The position numbers and the translations under genes are program-made. The notes under the pieces were generated by a model. The model was not told where the DNA came from and made no database searches. It worked only from the letters and a program-made list of their open reading frames with translations. This document shows, one piece after another, positions 8,716-17,515 of a DNA stretch of 64,000 nt. Source of the stretch: Lacrimispora sp. BS-2 (GTDB lineage: Bacteria; Bacillota; Clostridia; Lachnospirales; Lachnospiraceae); NCBI RefSeq assembly GCF_040207125.1, contig NZ_CP157940.1:1116001-1180000 (forward strand). Reading direction: 5' to 3'. How positions within the stretch are numbered: position 1 is the stretch's first letter; every line of letters begins with the position of its first letter.

Positions 8716-11280
8716 TTATTTCTTTCTATAATATGTGCCCTTTAACGGCAGGCTCTGTCTGAATACTCCATCCAGCCTGTAGTAAGCGTGAGCACAGGCG
8801 GGAGAGGTAGGGATCATGCACAATTCACCGCATCCTTTGGCACCAAAGGAATAAGGCAGTTTATCCTCTTCCTTTGGCTGGCAGAGAATAACTTCCAGTT
8901 CAGGTGCCTCGTCTGCTCTCATAAATCCGATGGTTCCGAATTTACTGACAGGATATCCGTTTTCACATTTAAACTCTTCTGTGACGCCGTAACCGATTCC
9001 CATGATCATACCGCCTTCAATCTGGCCTTCTACCGATTGAATGTTTACAGGAGTTCCTACATCAAAGGCAGATACTGCCTTGGTGATCTTTCCTTCTTCA
9101 TTTAAAATAATGACCTGAGTTCCATAGGAATAAGATACGTGGCTCACAGGATTATCCTTGATCGCTCCCAGAGGGTCTGTTTGTGCAGAATATTCTCCAA
9201 AGAATTCCTGTCCTTCTAGGTCTGCCAGACTGTTTCCTCTGTCTAAGGCGCATCTCAGATTTTCACCGGCTCTGCGGGCCGCCTCCCCTGTGACAACCGT
9301 CTGGCGGGAAGCAGTGGAAGTTCCGGAGTTAGGTGTCCGTATGGTATCTGCCGCTTCAAAGATAAAAAGGGCAGGATCAAGTCCGGATGCATGACAGATT
9401 TCGGTTAATGCCATTTGGCCGATTCCCTGGCCCATACAGGAGGCAGAGGTACGGATGTGAACCTTTCCCTGCTCAATGGAAAGAAGGACACGGCCTACAT
9501 CCATTTTACCCATTCCGGTTCCGGCATTTTTAAAGCCGCAGGCAATTCCTGCATATGGATTGGAATAATAAATATCCTTTACAGCGTCAAGGCAGGCTTC
9601 CATATTGGTATTGGGGTCGGCAGTCTGTCCGTTTGGAAGGACATCGCCTGGCTTGATGGCATTCCGTCTGCGGATTTCCCAGGGATCCAGACCGGCCATT
9701 TCTGCCAGCAGGTTGATATTCATTTCTGTTGCAAAGCAGCTCTGGGTTACGCCAAATCCGCGGAAAGCGCCGGAAACCACGTTGTTGGTATAAACGGACA
9801 TACCAAAGATATCAATGTTCTGATAGTTATAAGGACCGGCTGCATGGGTGCAGGCGCGGTGGAGCACTGGGCCTCCTAAAGAAGCATAAGCTCCCGTATC
9901 GGCAATGATTACACCCTTCATGGCAGTCAGACGGCCGTTTTCGTCACAGGCTGTGGTGAATTCCATTTCCATGGGATGGCGTTTTACATGGTAATTTAAG
10001 GATTCCTGACGGCTGTATTTGATCTTAATAGGTTTTTTGGTATACCAGGCCATTAAGGCAGCATACTGCTGTACCGACATGTCCTCCTTGCCGCCGAAGC
10101 CGCCGCCTACTAAAGGTGCATGGCAATGGATCTTTTCTTTTGGAAGGCCCAGCATCTGGGCGCATTCTCTCTGGACGTCATAAATGGACTGGCTGGTAGT
10201 ATAAATCAGAAGACCGTCTTCTCCTTCAGGAAGTGCCACGCAGCACTCCGGCTCCATGAAACCGTGCTCCTGCCAGGAGGTTTTGTATTTTCTTGTAACC
10301 ACATATTTTGAATTTTTAATGGCTTCATCTGCATTACCCCGTATCAGGTTTGCACGGCTCATGATGTTGCCGTCTTCATGAATGAGAGGAGCATCTCCCT
10401 TTAAAGCCTCATAAGGGCTGGTGATGGCAGGAAGTTCGGTATAATCAACGTCAATGAGAGCCAGGATTTCTTCCAGGGCTTCTGCACGGGTGGCTGCAAT
10501 GACTGCCAGGGCATTTCCGACGTAGCGGGTGATATCTCCTTCACCCATGAGAACATCCCAGTCCTGCTTGATGTGGCCGATCTTATTACATGGCACATCC
10601 TTTTTCGTCAGGATTTCCACACAGTCCGGGTGCTCCAGCGCTTTTGACACGTCGATCCGGTTGATCATGGCCCTTGGATACTTGGAATACAGGCACTTGG
10701 CGTATAGCATGCCAGGCAGATACATATCATCGGCAAAGATTCCGGTTCCATTTACTTTTTCTGCAGCATCAATGCGCTTAAAGTATTCGTTCATGTGCAG
10801 GGCAGCAGGCGGAAGAGGAATCTCCATTTTCTCTCTGAAAAAGCCGGCAGCAAGAAGAATGGCATCTTCAATCTTTTTATAGCCGGTACAGCGGCATAAA
10901 TTGCCCTTGATTGCCTTTTTAACTTCAGCTCTTGTAGGAGTGAGATTGGTATCAAGAAGGCTTTTGGCGGAAATGACCATTCCTGGAATACAGAAGCCGC
11001 ATTGAACAGCCCCTGCCTCTGCAAAGCAGTGCTCATAAATCTTCATTTCTTCCGGGTCAATTCCTTCTACGGTAAGAATATTTTTCCCCTCCAATGTGCT
11101 GATTTTGGGGATACAGGCCTTTACTTTCTTTCCGTCAATAAGAACCGTACAGGTTCCGCAGGCGCCTTCGCTGCAGCCATCCTTTGTAGCGGTCAGATGA
11201 AGGTCATCACGTAAAAAGCGTAGCAGCTTTTTGTCGTGGGGCGTTTCGTAGTCCCGCCCATTGATGTGTAATATGTACAT
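8716..11280 (-). CDS. one-chain molybdenum hydroxylase, selenium-dependent xanthine dehydrogenase type
   Basis: 854 residues. An N-terminal [2Fe-2S] module (C36, C41, C44, C56, then CGFC and CRCTGY) is fused directly to the molybdopterin-binding subunit, with no FAD domain. This layout matches the selenium-dependent xanthine dehydrogenase family of anaerobes. Motifs: GGGFGGKE in the Mo domain, GAFRGFG, and the C-terminal GCGEL segment carrying the catalytic Glu. Electrons presumably go to the FAD subunit encoded next to it. Last gene of the operon, 17 nt after the FAD gene. Xanthine as substrate and selenium dependence are inferred from the family; selD/yqeB-type genes are not in the window. 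Confidence 0.85.
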   Translation of the reverse strand: MYILHINGRDYETPHDKKLLRFLRDDLHLTATKDGCSEGACGTCTVLIDGKKVKACIPKISTLEGKNILTVEGIDPEEMKIYEHCFAEAGAVQCGFCIPGMVISAKSLLDTNLTPTRAEVKKAIKGNLCRCTGYKKIEDAILLAAGFFREKMEIPLPPAALHMNEYFKRIDAAEKVNGTGIFADDMYLPGMLYAKCLYSKYPRAMINRIDVSKALEHPDCVEILTKKDVPCNKIGHIKQDWDVLMGEGDITRYVGNALAVIAATRAEALEEILALIDVDYTELPAITSPYEALKGDAPLIHEDGNIMSRANLIRGNADEAIKNSKYVVTRKYKTSWQEHGFMEPECCVALPEGEDGLLIYTTSQSIYDVQRECAQMLGLPKEKIHCHAPLVGGGFGGKEDMSVQQYAALMAWYTKKPIKIKYSRQESLNYHVKRHPMEMEFTTACDENGRLTAMKGVIIADTGAYASLGGPVLHRACTHAAGPYNYQNIDIFGMSVYTNNVVSGAFRGFGVTQSCFATEMNINLLAEMAGLDPWEIRRRNAIKPGDVLPNGQTADPNTNMEACLDAVKDIYYSNPYAGIACGFKNAGTGMGKMDVGRVLLSIEQGKVHIRTSASCMGQGIGQMALTEICHASGLDPALFIFEAADTIRTPNSGTSTASRQTVVTGEAARRAGENLRCALDRGNSLADLEGQEFFGEYSAQTDPLGAIKDNPVSHVSYSYGTQVIILNEEGKITKAVSAFDVGTPVNIQSVEGQIEGGMIMGIGYGVTEEFKCENGYPVSKFGTIGFMRADEAPELEVILCQPKEEDKLPYSFGAKGCGELCMIPTSPACAHAYYRLDGVFRQSLPLKGTYYRKK

Positions 11281-11297
11281 GTGTGAACTCCTTTCGG

Positions 11298-12116
11298 CTA
11301 AATGCCTTCTTCTTCCAGGAAATCCTTAAGCAGGTTCATACAGACTGCTTTTCGGTATTCTGCAGATACGCGGCCTCTGGTCAATACAAGGCGCTCCCCG
11401 TAAGCAGACAGCAGTTCTTCTTTTAAAGCGCTGGCTTCTTTCAGGGTTTTTCCGGAAAGTCTGGCTTCTAAATCCTGAAAACGGAGAACCGTATCGGATA
11501 CTGCGCCGAATGCGGCAGCCATTTGCTTAATCCGTCCATTCTCTAAAGTCATAAGTCCTGCAAATGAAACGCGGGAGATGGCAAGAGCGTTTCGCCCGCC
11601 GACTTTTTTATAATAATAGTTATCCAGGCCACGTTTGGGGATGAGTATCTCCACGATCAGCTCCTCTGGCTTTAAATCCAGTTTTTTTCTTCCCCGATAA
11701 AAGTCTTCCACGTTTACGGTCCGCTGTCCGCTGACAGAGGCAAGACGTATTTTGGCACCGCAGACAAATAGAATCAGCACGGAGTCTGCTTTGGCAGATC
11801 CATTTCCGATGTTACCGCCAAAGGTTCCCATATTCCGGATTGCGGGGGCAGCAATTTTTGCCACAGCTTCTTTCATAAGCGGGGGGATAAGACCGGATTC
11901 CAGTGCCTCTGTAAATGTGACACAGGAACCGATGGAAATATAATCCTCCTGTTCCCGGATGTGTCTTAATTCATCCAATCCGTTTAAGAAAAGATAGGAG
12001 ACTTCTTTTCTGTTTTCTACCATAAGGTCTGTGCCGCCTGCATAGGGAACGGCATCTGTAGTTTTCCTTATTTCCAGTGCTTCCTGTAAGGAAGCCGGTC
12101 TGTAACTCTTTACCAT
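11298..12116 (-). CDS. molybdenum hydroxylase FAD-binding subunit
   Basis: CO-dehydrogenase/xanthine-dehydrogenase type flavoprotein (medium subunit), 272 residues from the chosen start. The FAD-binding motifs are visible as PYAGGTDLM near residue 27 and NMGTFGGNIGNGSAKAD near residue 100. It passes electrons from the iron-sulfur subunit to NAD+ or another acceptor. The ATG at 12116 has AGGAGGG at normal distance and overlaps the end of the 2Fe-2S gene by 7 nt, arguing for translational coupling; the longer upstream frame would overlap that gene by 76 nt. Confidence 0.9.
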   Translation of the reverse strand: MVKSYRPASLQEALEIRKTTDAVPYAGGTDLMVENRKEVSYLFLNGLDELRHIREQEDYISIGSCVTFTEALESGLIPPLMKEAVAKIAAPAIRNMGTFGGNIGNGSAKADSVLILFVCGAKIRLASVSGQRTVNVEDFYRGRKKLDLKPEELIVEILIPKRGLDNYYYKKVGGRNALAISRVSFAGLMTLENGRIKQMAAAFGAVSDTVLRFQDLEARLSGKTLKEASALKEELLSAYGERLVLTRGRVSAEYRKAVCMNLLKDFLEEEGI

Positions 12117-12583
12117 AATCCATTTCCCTCCTTTGCAGCCATATGAATTGCATTTACGATGGCATTGTATCCGGTGCAGCGGCACAGGTTTCCGGATAAG
12201 CCTTCCCGTATCTGGCTGTCCGTGGGATGAGGAATCTTACTTAAAAGGGCCTCAGCCGCCATGACCATTCCCGGAATACAGAAGCCGCACTGCACCGCCG
12301 ATGTACCGGCAAAGGCTTTATTTAATACGGCGAACCGCCCGGTTTCCCGGAATCCTTCCAAGGTGACAATACTGGCACCTTCCACGGCGCCCATAGCTAC
12401 ACAGCAGGAGTTGACCAGTATTCCGTTCATCAGGACGGAACAGGCGCCGCATTCTCCTTCCTTGCATCCGCATTTGACACTGGTCATACGGAAGTCATCT
12501 CTTAACACATCCAGAAGACGGTCAGCGGCACTGCCGTCATAGGCAGTTTCCTTTCCGTTTAACAGAAAATTAATTGCTTCCAT
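12110..12583 (-). CDS. molybdenum hydroxylase [2Fe-2S] subunit
   Basis: 157-residue small subunit with both iron-sulfur centres: the plant-ferredoxin-type C40-x4-C45-x2-C48 with C60, and the alpha-helical cluster CGFC...CRCTGYN. The start codon shares its first base with the stop of the Mo subunit gene (TAATG), with AAGGAGGGG upstream inside that gene. It forms a three-subunit enzyme with the genes on either side. Confidence 0.93.
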   Translation of the reverse strand: MEAINFLLNGKETAYDGSAADRLLDVLRDDFRMTSVKCGCKEGECGACSVLMNGILVNSCCVAMGAVEGASIVTLEGFRETGRFAVLNKAFAGTSAVQCGFCIPGMVMAAEALLSKIPHPTDSQIREGLSGNLCRCTGYNAIVNAIHMAAKEGNGLW

Positions 12584-14709
12584 TATAACCCCTCCTTCAT
12601 AATCACGTTCATGGTATCCTCTGCGGTAAATGGGGCGTGATTCAGCCTGACTCCATGCCCCAGGGCCTGCTCCACAGCCTCTACATAAGCGGCAGGAACC
12701 CCTACCAGCGGCAGTTCTCCGGCCCCTTTGGCCCCGTAAGGTCCGTCAGGATATTTTTCCACATGGAGCATACATGTTAAGTTTGTCACATCGGCGGAAG
12801 TGGGTATTAAATAATCGGAGAAGGAATTGTTCCGGATTCTTCCCTTCTGATCGTAATCCATAAATTCGGTAGAAGCATAACCGAGCCCTTGAAGGAATCC
12901 GCCTTCCATCTGTCCCATGACAATGTTGTAGTCAATGGGAGTTCCTACATCAAAATTGCCGTAAGCTCCAAGGACCTTTGTCAGCCCAGTATAGGTATCC
13001 ACCTCCACCTCTACAGCATTGACACCCCAGGCATAGGTTGGATAGGCATCGCCCTGGAATTTATCCAGGTAGAAGGGAATGACAAAATCAGGTTCTTTAA
13101 ACCGTTCCTCCACGATCTGATCTTCTCCGTCCTTCCACTGGGTGCGCAGCTTGATCGCACAGCGGCGAAGCAGTTCCCCTACTACCATGAGGGAGCGGGA
13201 GGCAACGGTAGGGCCTGAGTCCGGGACACGGGCAGTATCCGGATGATCGTAATAGACCTTATCAAGAGGAAGATTTAATTCCCTTGCAACAATTTTGGGA
13301 AAGGTTGTACGCAGTCCCTGGCCGATTTCTCCATTGGAGGCCAGAATTTCCACCGTGCCGTCAGGATATTTGTGAAGCCTGCATACGGCCTTGATGATGT
13401 CCCGTTCTCCGGAACCGGTAAATCCTGCGCCATGAAAATGCATGGAAATACCTATCCCTCTGCGGTACCGGCCGGATTGCGGCTTTGCATATTCCCGGTG
13501 TTTTCTGCGGAAATCACATGCCTGGTCGATCTCTTCGATCATGGAAGGAATGGGTACAGGAAAATGGTATTTTCCGGAGGTGGAAGTGGAGTCCCCCTGT
13601 TTAACCATGTGCTTTTCCTTAAATTCCAGGCTGTCGATTCCAAGATCCATTGCAATGTGGTCCATCATCATTTCAACTGCAAAAAATGTCTGGGGAGCGC
13701 CGAAGCCCCGATAAGCTCCTGTAGGAGTGGTGTTGGTTTTTAAGGCCCTTCCCCTTACGTGAAGGTTCTCAATGTTATAGATTCCGTTTGAGCAGATAAT
13801 ACCCCGCTGAAGCACTACGGCAGAAAGGGTGGTGTAAGCGCCGCTGTTGAATTTCACATCAATGTCCATGGCGGTCACTTTGCCATCCTTTAAGGCGACC
13901 TTGTATCTGCAGAGGGAAGGGTGGCGCTTGGAGGTAAACTCCAAATCCTCCCGGCGGTCAAAGATGCAGCGGACGGGAGCACCGGCCTTTCTGGCAGCTA
14001 CGGCTACCTGACAACCGAGGATTGACGGAAATGCCTCTTTTCCGCCGAAACCTCCGCCGGTCACATCCTGTTTGATATGTACCTGATCCGGTCCGCAGCC
14101 AAGGGCCCGCATTATGGCTCCGTGCACGTAATAGGCACATTGGAGAGAACCGTGGATGAACATTTTTCCGTTTTCCTCAGGTTCCGCCATCATTCCCTGG
14201 GTTTCCAGATAGGTCTGGTCCTGATAACCGGTGGTGAATTCTTCTTCATAGACCTTATCAGCTTCACCAAAGGCCTTCTCCATATCCCCTTTGCCATATT
14301 CGTAGTCAAAGAAAACGGTATCCGCATTGCCAAGATCCAGGACAGGTTCCAGTTCTTCATAGGAAACCTGGATCTCAGACAGAATGCGGTCCACCACAGC
14401 TTCTTCCGGCCCCACTACCATACCGATGGGTTCTCCGATGTATTCTACCGTTTCCCGGGCATAAACAGGCGTATCATCCATGACGATGTTCACATTGTTG
14501 TCACCGGGGACATCAGACTTATCGACGTAAAAATAGCCATCGGGAAGCGGTGGCACATTTACATGGGAAAGCCTTGCGCGGGCAACCTTGGAACGAAGCA
14601 TTTTTCCTACCAAAACCCCATTATCTTCATAGTCTCCTACATAAACAGAGCGGCCCGTCATCTTTGCTTCATGATCTTTTTTAACTACTGGCTCACTGAT
14701 GTTTTCCAT
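12583..14709 (-). CDS. molybdenum hydroxylase large (molybdopterin-binding) subunit
   Basis: About 708 residues from the ATG at 14709, which follows AAAGGAGG with good spacing; the longer frame to 14745 overlaps mocA. Motifs: GGGFGGKEAF, AYRGFGAPQ, EIGQGL, and the C-terminal GAKGAGELPL with the catalytic Glu. It should hydroxylate an aromatic heterocycle such as a purine or nicotinate; the substrate cannot be read from sequence. Together with the 2Fe-2S and FAD genes it encodes a complete heterotrimer, next to the separate one-chain enzyme. Confidence 0.92.
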   Translation of the reverse strand: MENISEPVVKKDHEAKMTGRSVYVGDYEDNGVLVGKMLRSKVARARLSHVNVPPLPDGYFYVDKSDVPGDNNVNIVMDDTPVYARETVEYIGEPIGMVVGPEEAVVDRILSEIQVSYEELEPVLDLGNADTVFFDYEYGKGDMEKAFGEADKVYEEEFTTGYQDQTYLETQGMMAEPEENGKMFIHGSLQCAYYVHGAIMRALGCGPDQVHIKQDVTGGGFGGKEAFPSILGCQVAVAARKAGAPVRCIFDRREDLEFTSKRHPSLCRYKVALKDGKVTAMDIDVKFNSGAYTTLSAVVLQRGIICSNGIYNIENLHVRGRALKTNTTPTGAYRGFGAPQTFFAVEMMMDHIAMDLGIDSLEFKEKHMVKQGDSTSTSGKYHFPVPIPSMIEEIDQACDFRRKHREYAKPQSGRYRRGIGISMHFHGAGFTGSGERDIIKAVCRLHKYPDGTVEILASNGEIGQGLRTTFPKIVARELNLPLDKVYYDHPDTARVPDSGPTVASRSLMVVGELLRRCAIKLRTQWKDGEDQIVEERFKEPDFVIPFYLDKFQGDAYPTYAWGVNAVEVEVDTYTGLTKVLGAYGNFDVGTPIDYNIVMGQMEGGFLQGLGYASTEFMDYDQKGRIRNNSFSDYLIPTSADVTNLTCMLHVEKYPDGPYGAKGAGELPLVGVPAAYVEAVEQALGHGVRLNHAPFTAEDTMNVIMKEGL

Positions 14710-14726
14710 TGTTTCAATACCTCCTT

Positions 14727-15350
14727 TTAAATTTTGGCCGGACAAAACCGGCTGATGCAGACTTCATAATCTTCCATGGTATCCAGATCCATCCATACGC
14801 CGTCATCATCCACGGATACGTGGATGATGGATTCCTCCTGCTGTTTCCATATCTGCCTCAGACCGCCATCTCCTTCAAATTCCAATATGATATCACGGAA
14901 TCTGTAATCGATCAGGGGAGGGTGTTTCCGGTAGCCCCCCAGAGTGGGAAAGAGGACAGAAGGCCGGTCGCCCGGCCGGGCTTTTAAGAGTTTAAGGAAT
15001 GTGTTTTTTTTAACAACCGGCATGTCACCTGGAAGCAGAAAAAAAGCTTTGCAACGGGGCATGGAGCGAAGACCATATTTTATGGAGGCCAGCATATCGG
15101 TAGTTTCATAGTGAGGATTGCGGGCATAAATGATTTCTTTCCCATAATGAAGGCGAAGAACTGACTCAATATCATTTCCCCGGTAACCAAGAACGATTAC
15201 GATCTGTTTCACTCCGGCTGCCAGCATGCTGTCAATGGTGCTTTCAATCAGGGTCTTTCCCTTAAAGGGCATCAGCGGTTTAAAATCACCCATGCGGCTG
15301 GATAATCCTGCGGCCAGTATGAGTCCGCAGGCAGAACTGGCTCCAAGCAT
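14727..15350 (-). CDS. mocA: molybdenum cofactor cytidylyltransferase-like protein (MocA family)
   Basis: NTP-transferase fold: CGLILAAGLSSRMGDFKPLM is the nucleotide-binding loop (LAAGxSxRMG), and LLPGDMP carries the metal-binding Asp. In characterised members the enzyme joins CMP to molybdopterin to make MCD for hydroxylases of the xanthine dehydrogenase family, which fits its place just before the structural genes. The ATG at 15350 follows AAGGGGGGA; the upstream in-frame extension runs into the preceding gene. 207 residues. Confidence 0.9.
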   Translation of the reverse strand: MLGASSACGLILAAGLSSRMGDFKPLMPFKGKTLIESTIDSMLAAGVKQIVIVLGYRGNDIESVLRLHYGKEIIYARNPHYETTDMLASIKYGLRSMPRCKAFFLLPGDMPVVKKNTFLKLLKARPGDRPSVLFPTLGGYRKHPPLIDYRFRDIILEFEGDGGLRQIWKQQEESIIHVSVDDDGVWMDLDTMEDYEVCISRFCPAKI

Positions 15351-15380
15351 AAAAAATCCCCCCTTTATAACAACATGATG

Positions 15381-15401
15381 TTTTATAATGTCATTATAAA
15401 A
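15381..15401. promoter_or_regulatory. 21-bp perfect palindrome, candidate ModE-like operator
   Basis: The sequence TTTTATAATG-T-CATTATAAAA is a perfect inverted repeat around one base. It lies in the gap between the MocA-ModE fusion gene and mocA, just upstream of the mocA Shine-Dalgarno. No T run follows, so it is a poor terminator. Binding by the ModE-like winged helix encoded next door is inference. Confidence 0.5.
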
Positions 15402-15444
15402 GGGGGGGATGAATGTTTCAAATGCTTCCTGGGAAGCACTTGCT

Positions 15445-16374
15445 TTACCGGAATAATCCGCTGTCACGGAACAGGACAGAAAATTCCTTTTGCGTAAACT
15501 GAAATATGTTGTCTTCCAGCTTCTGCCAGGTCCTTAAGAACTGGAGGCCCTGGGGGGTCAGGGTGGTGTTTCCGCCCCGTTTGCCTCCGTGTTTTCGCTC
15601 TGCAATGGGATATCCGGTTTCTGCTTCCAGTTTGTTTAACATATCCCAGGCTTTGCCGTAGGATAAGGCCATTCGGTCACAGGCGCTGCGGACGGAATGA
15701 GTGTCAAGGATCAGGTACAGCAGAAGTTTGATTCTTGTGTTAAAGAAAACGGATTCTCTTTGGAGGTTTAGTTGAACCGTTGGATGGAGGAGTGCCCGGT
15801 TGTGCTCCGCCAGGTGGGCCTCTAACTGCCGGCAGTCCCGCACGCTGATAAAGATTCCGGGGTCATTGACCGGAAGAAAGATGCGGCGGTCAGCCATGGA
15901 AGAAATGGCCGCCTTTAAGCCTCCGCTTCCCGAGTAGGCAATGATTTCAGGAACAACTGCCTCAGACAGAACAATGGGGTGTCCGCCTTTGCCATTGCAG
16001 AAAGGTGTTACAATATCCCCCCGGGCGGCCAGCAGGCTGTTTAACGTGACAGGTGTGAACATGGGAACATTCACCGGTGTAAAAACCAACCGGTCACATT
16101 TTCCCAGTAAATATTTCAGGCCTATTTTTACGGAGTCAATAAGCTCCGGCTGCTCACAGTTCTCATTGGGGATAAAGATCACACCATAGCTGGACAACTG
16201 GTATTTTACTTCATCCTCCTCTGCTCCGGTTACGACTACAATGGGAAAAATGCCTGCCTGCTGAAAGGATATAACAATGCGTTTTATTATGGGGATTGTC
16301 CCGATCTGCAGCAATGGTTCCGCATCTTTTTTGCTGGCGGCTGCAATGACTCCCCCAATCCGGCTGATTTTCAT
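15445..16374 (-). CDS. fusion of MocA-like nucleotidyltransferase and ModE-type winged-helix domain
   Basis: 309 residues in two parts. Residues 1-190 are a MocA/MobA-like NTP-transferase fold in which the signature loop is degenerate (GGVIAAASKKDAEPLLQIG instead of LAAGxSxRMG), though VNVPMFTP and the GKGGHPI segment remain. Residues about 215-309 are a ModE/LysR-type helix-turn-helix: TRIKLLLYLI, SVRSACDRMALSYGKAWDML and KHGGKRGGNTTLTPQG, as in ModE N-domains. The protein probably links molybdate or cofactor status to expression of the operon it heads. AGGAGGAGGA precedes the ATG. Whether the first domain still has activity is unclear. Confidence 0.8.
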   Translation of the reverse strand: MKISRIGGVIAAASKKDAEPLLQIGTIPIIKRIVISFQQAGIFPIVVVTGAEEDEVKYQLSSYGVIFIPNENCEQPELIDSVKIGLKYLLGKCDRLVFTPVNVPMFTPVTLNSLLAARGDIVTPFCNGKGGHPIVLSEAVVPEIIAYSGSGGLKAAISSMADRRIFLPVNDPGIFISVRDCRQLEAHLAEHNRALLHPTVQLNLQRESVFFNTRIKLLLYLILDTHSVRSACDRMALSYGKAWDMLNKLEAETGYPIAERKHGGKRGGNTTLTPQGLQFLRTWQKLEDNIFQFTQKEFSVLFRDSGLFR

Positions 16375-16409
16375 ATGGGGTCCTCCTCCTTAAGTAAATA
16401 TCTGTTTCA

Positions 16410-16438
16410 ATCATAGCATGCAGCCAGAAGCCGGGCAA
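16410..16438 (-). promoter_or_regulatory. promoter of the molybdenum-hydroxylase operon
   Basis: On the minus strand TTGCCC (16433-16438) and TATGAT (16410-16415) are separated by 17 bp, ending about 35 nt before the first start codon. Confidence 0.55.
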
Positions 16439-16609
16439 GTTCTTGTAACAAGGATCTTGACAGAATTGTTATAGAACATAAGCCTTATTGGAGGATAAAA
16501 AACGCTATTAAAATGGTATTTATTGCTGTTTCAGGAATTCATGGGATAAAACTGGATGCAAAATAAGAAAGATGATGTTATGATAAAACAGGTAAGGAGG
16601 CAGTACAAA

Positions 16610-16761
16610 ATGGCAGATACTAAAAATGATTTCTCAAAAGGAAACGTAGTGGGCAGCCCTTGCACTGACCGGACTTTGTTTGTGCCTTCCTATCATTTCC
16701 GTAGTCATTGCCTTTGCCAATTTGTTGGGCACGCACGTGTAAACTATTATCTGGCAGGGGA
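16610..16761 (+). pseudogene. MATE efflux transporter remnant
   Basis: The ATG at 16610, after TAAGGAGG, starts MADTKNDFSKGNVVG, the usual N-terminus of clostridial MATE transporters. The frame then breaks; shifting frame gives ALALTGLCLCLPIISV and AFANLLGTHV before a stop, matching the region after the first membrane helix of the same family. About 30-40 codons between the two parts and the whole rest of the gene are missing. It is a deletion product, not a functional gene. Confidence 0.65.
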
Positions 16762-16791
16762 ATAAGCTTGTCTTAATAGAGGAGGAACAAA

Positions 16792-17415
16792 ATGTATAAT
16801 TATATTATATTTGATATTGATGGTACAATTTTAGATACTGAAATTGCAGTTCTTTCGTCACTTCAAAAATTATTGCTGGAAGAACTAAATGAAAAATTCA
16901 GTTTCGAAGATTTAAGATTTGCTTTAGGTATTCCAGGAGAAGCAGCATTACGCAAACTTGGAATAACCAATCGTTTAGAGTCAATGGAGAAATGGGATAG
17001 ATATTTTAAAGAATATTTTCATTATGTGAAAGTTTTTGATGATATCAAGGATACTTTAGTTAAATTAGATGAAATGGGAATTTCACTAGGTATAGTTACC
17101 TCAAAAACGAAACAGGAGTTTGTAAATGATTTTGTACCTTTTGGTTTAAACGATTACTTCAAATTCGTTGTTTGTGCAGATGATACAGAAAAACATAAAC
17201 CTGATCCAGAGCCAATTTTAAAATTTATTGAATTGTCAGGAGCAGATCAATCCAAGACAATATATATTGGAGATACGAAATACGATATGGATTGTGCAGT
17301 TGGCGCCGGTATCGATTTTGCATTAGCATTATGGGGTGCTAAATCTTCAACAGGTATTAATGCAAATTATATTTTTGAAAATCCCAGACAAATATTTGAA
17401 CTGATAAACGTTTGA
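16792..17415 (+). CDS. HAD-superfamily hydrolase (phosphoglycolate phosphatase-like)
   Basis: 207-residue haloacid-dehalogenase phosphatase, subclass I. Motif I FDIDGTILDTE near residue 7, motif II VTSKTK, motif III KHKPDPEP and motif IV YIGDTKYDMDCA are all intact. Substrates of this group are small phosphate esters and cannot be predicted. A GAGGAGG site precedes the ATG. The gene is visibly richer in A+T than its neighbours on both sides and follows a MATE remnant, which suggests it was acquired. Confidence 0.88.
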   Translation: MYNYIIFDIDGTILDTEIAVLSSLQKLLLEELNEKFSFEDLRFALGIPGEAALRKLGITNRLESMEKWDRYFKEYFHYVKVFDDIKDTLVKLDEMGISLGIVTSKTKQEFVNDFVPFGLNDYFKFVVCADDTEKHKPDPEPILKFIELSGADQSKTIYIGDTKYDMDCAVGAGIDFALALWGAKSSTGINANYIFENPRQIFELINV

Positions 17416-17515
17416 TTTGTATTCTTCTGAAAATGTGAATTAAGGGAAGTTCCCATATGAATTGTCATAGTATTAACACGATTCTAAAACAGAGCCAAAA
17501 TAAAAGGAGAAGAGT

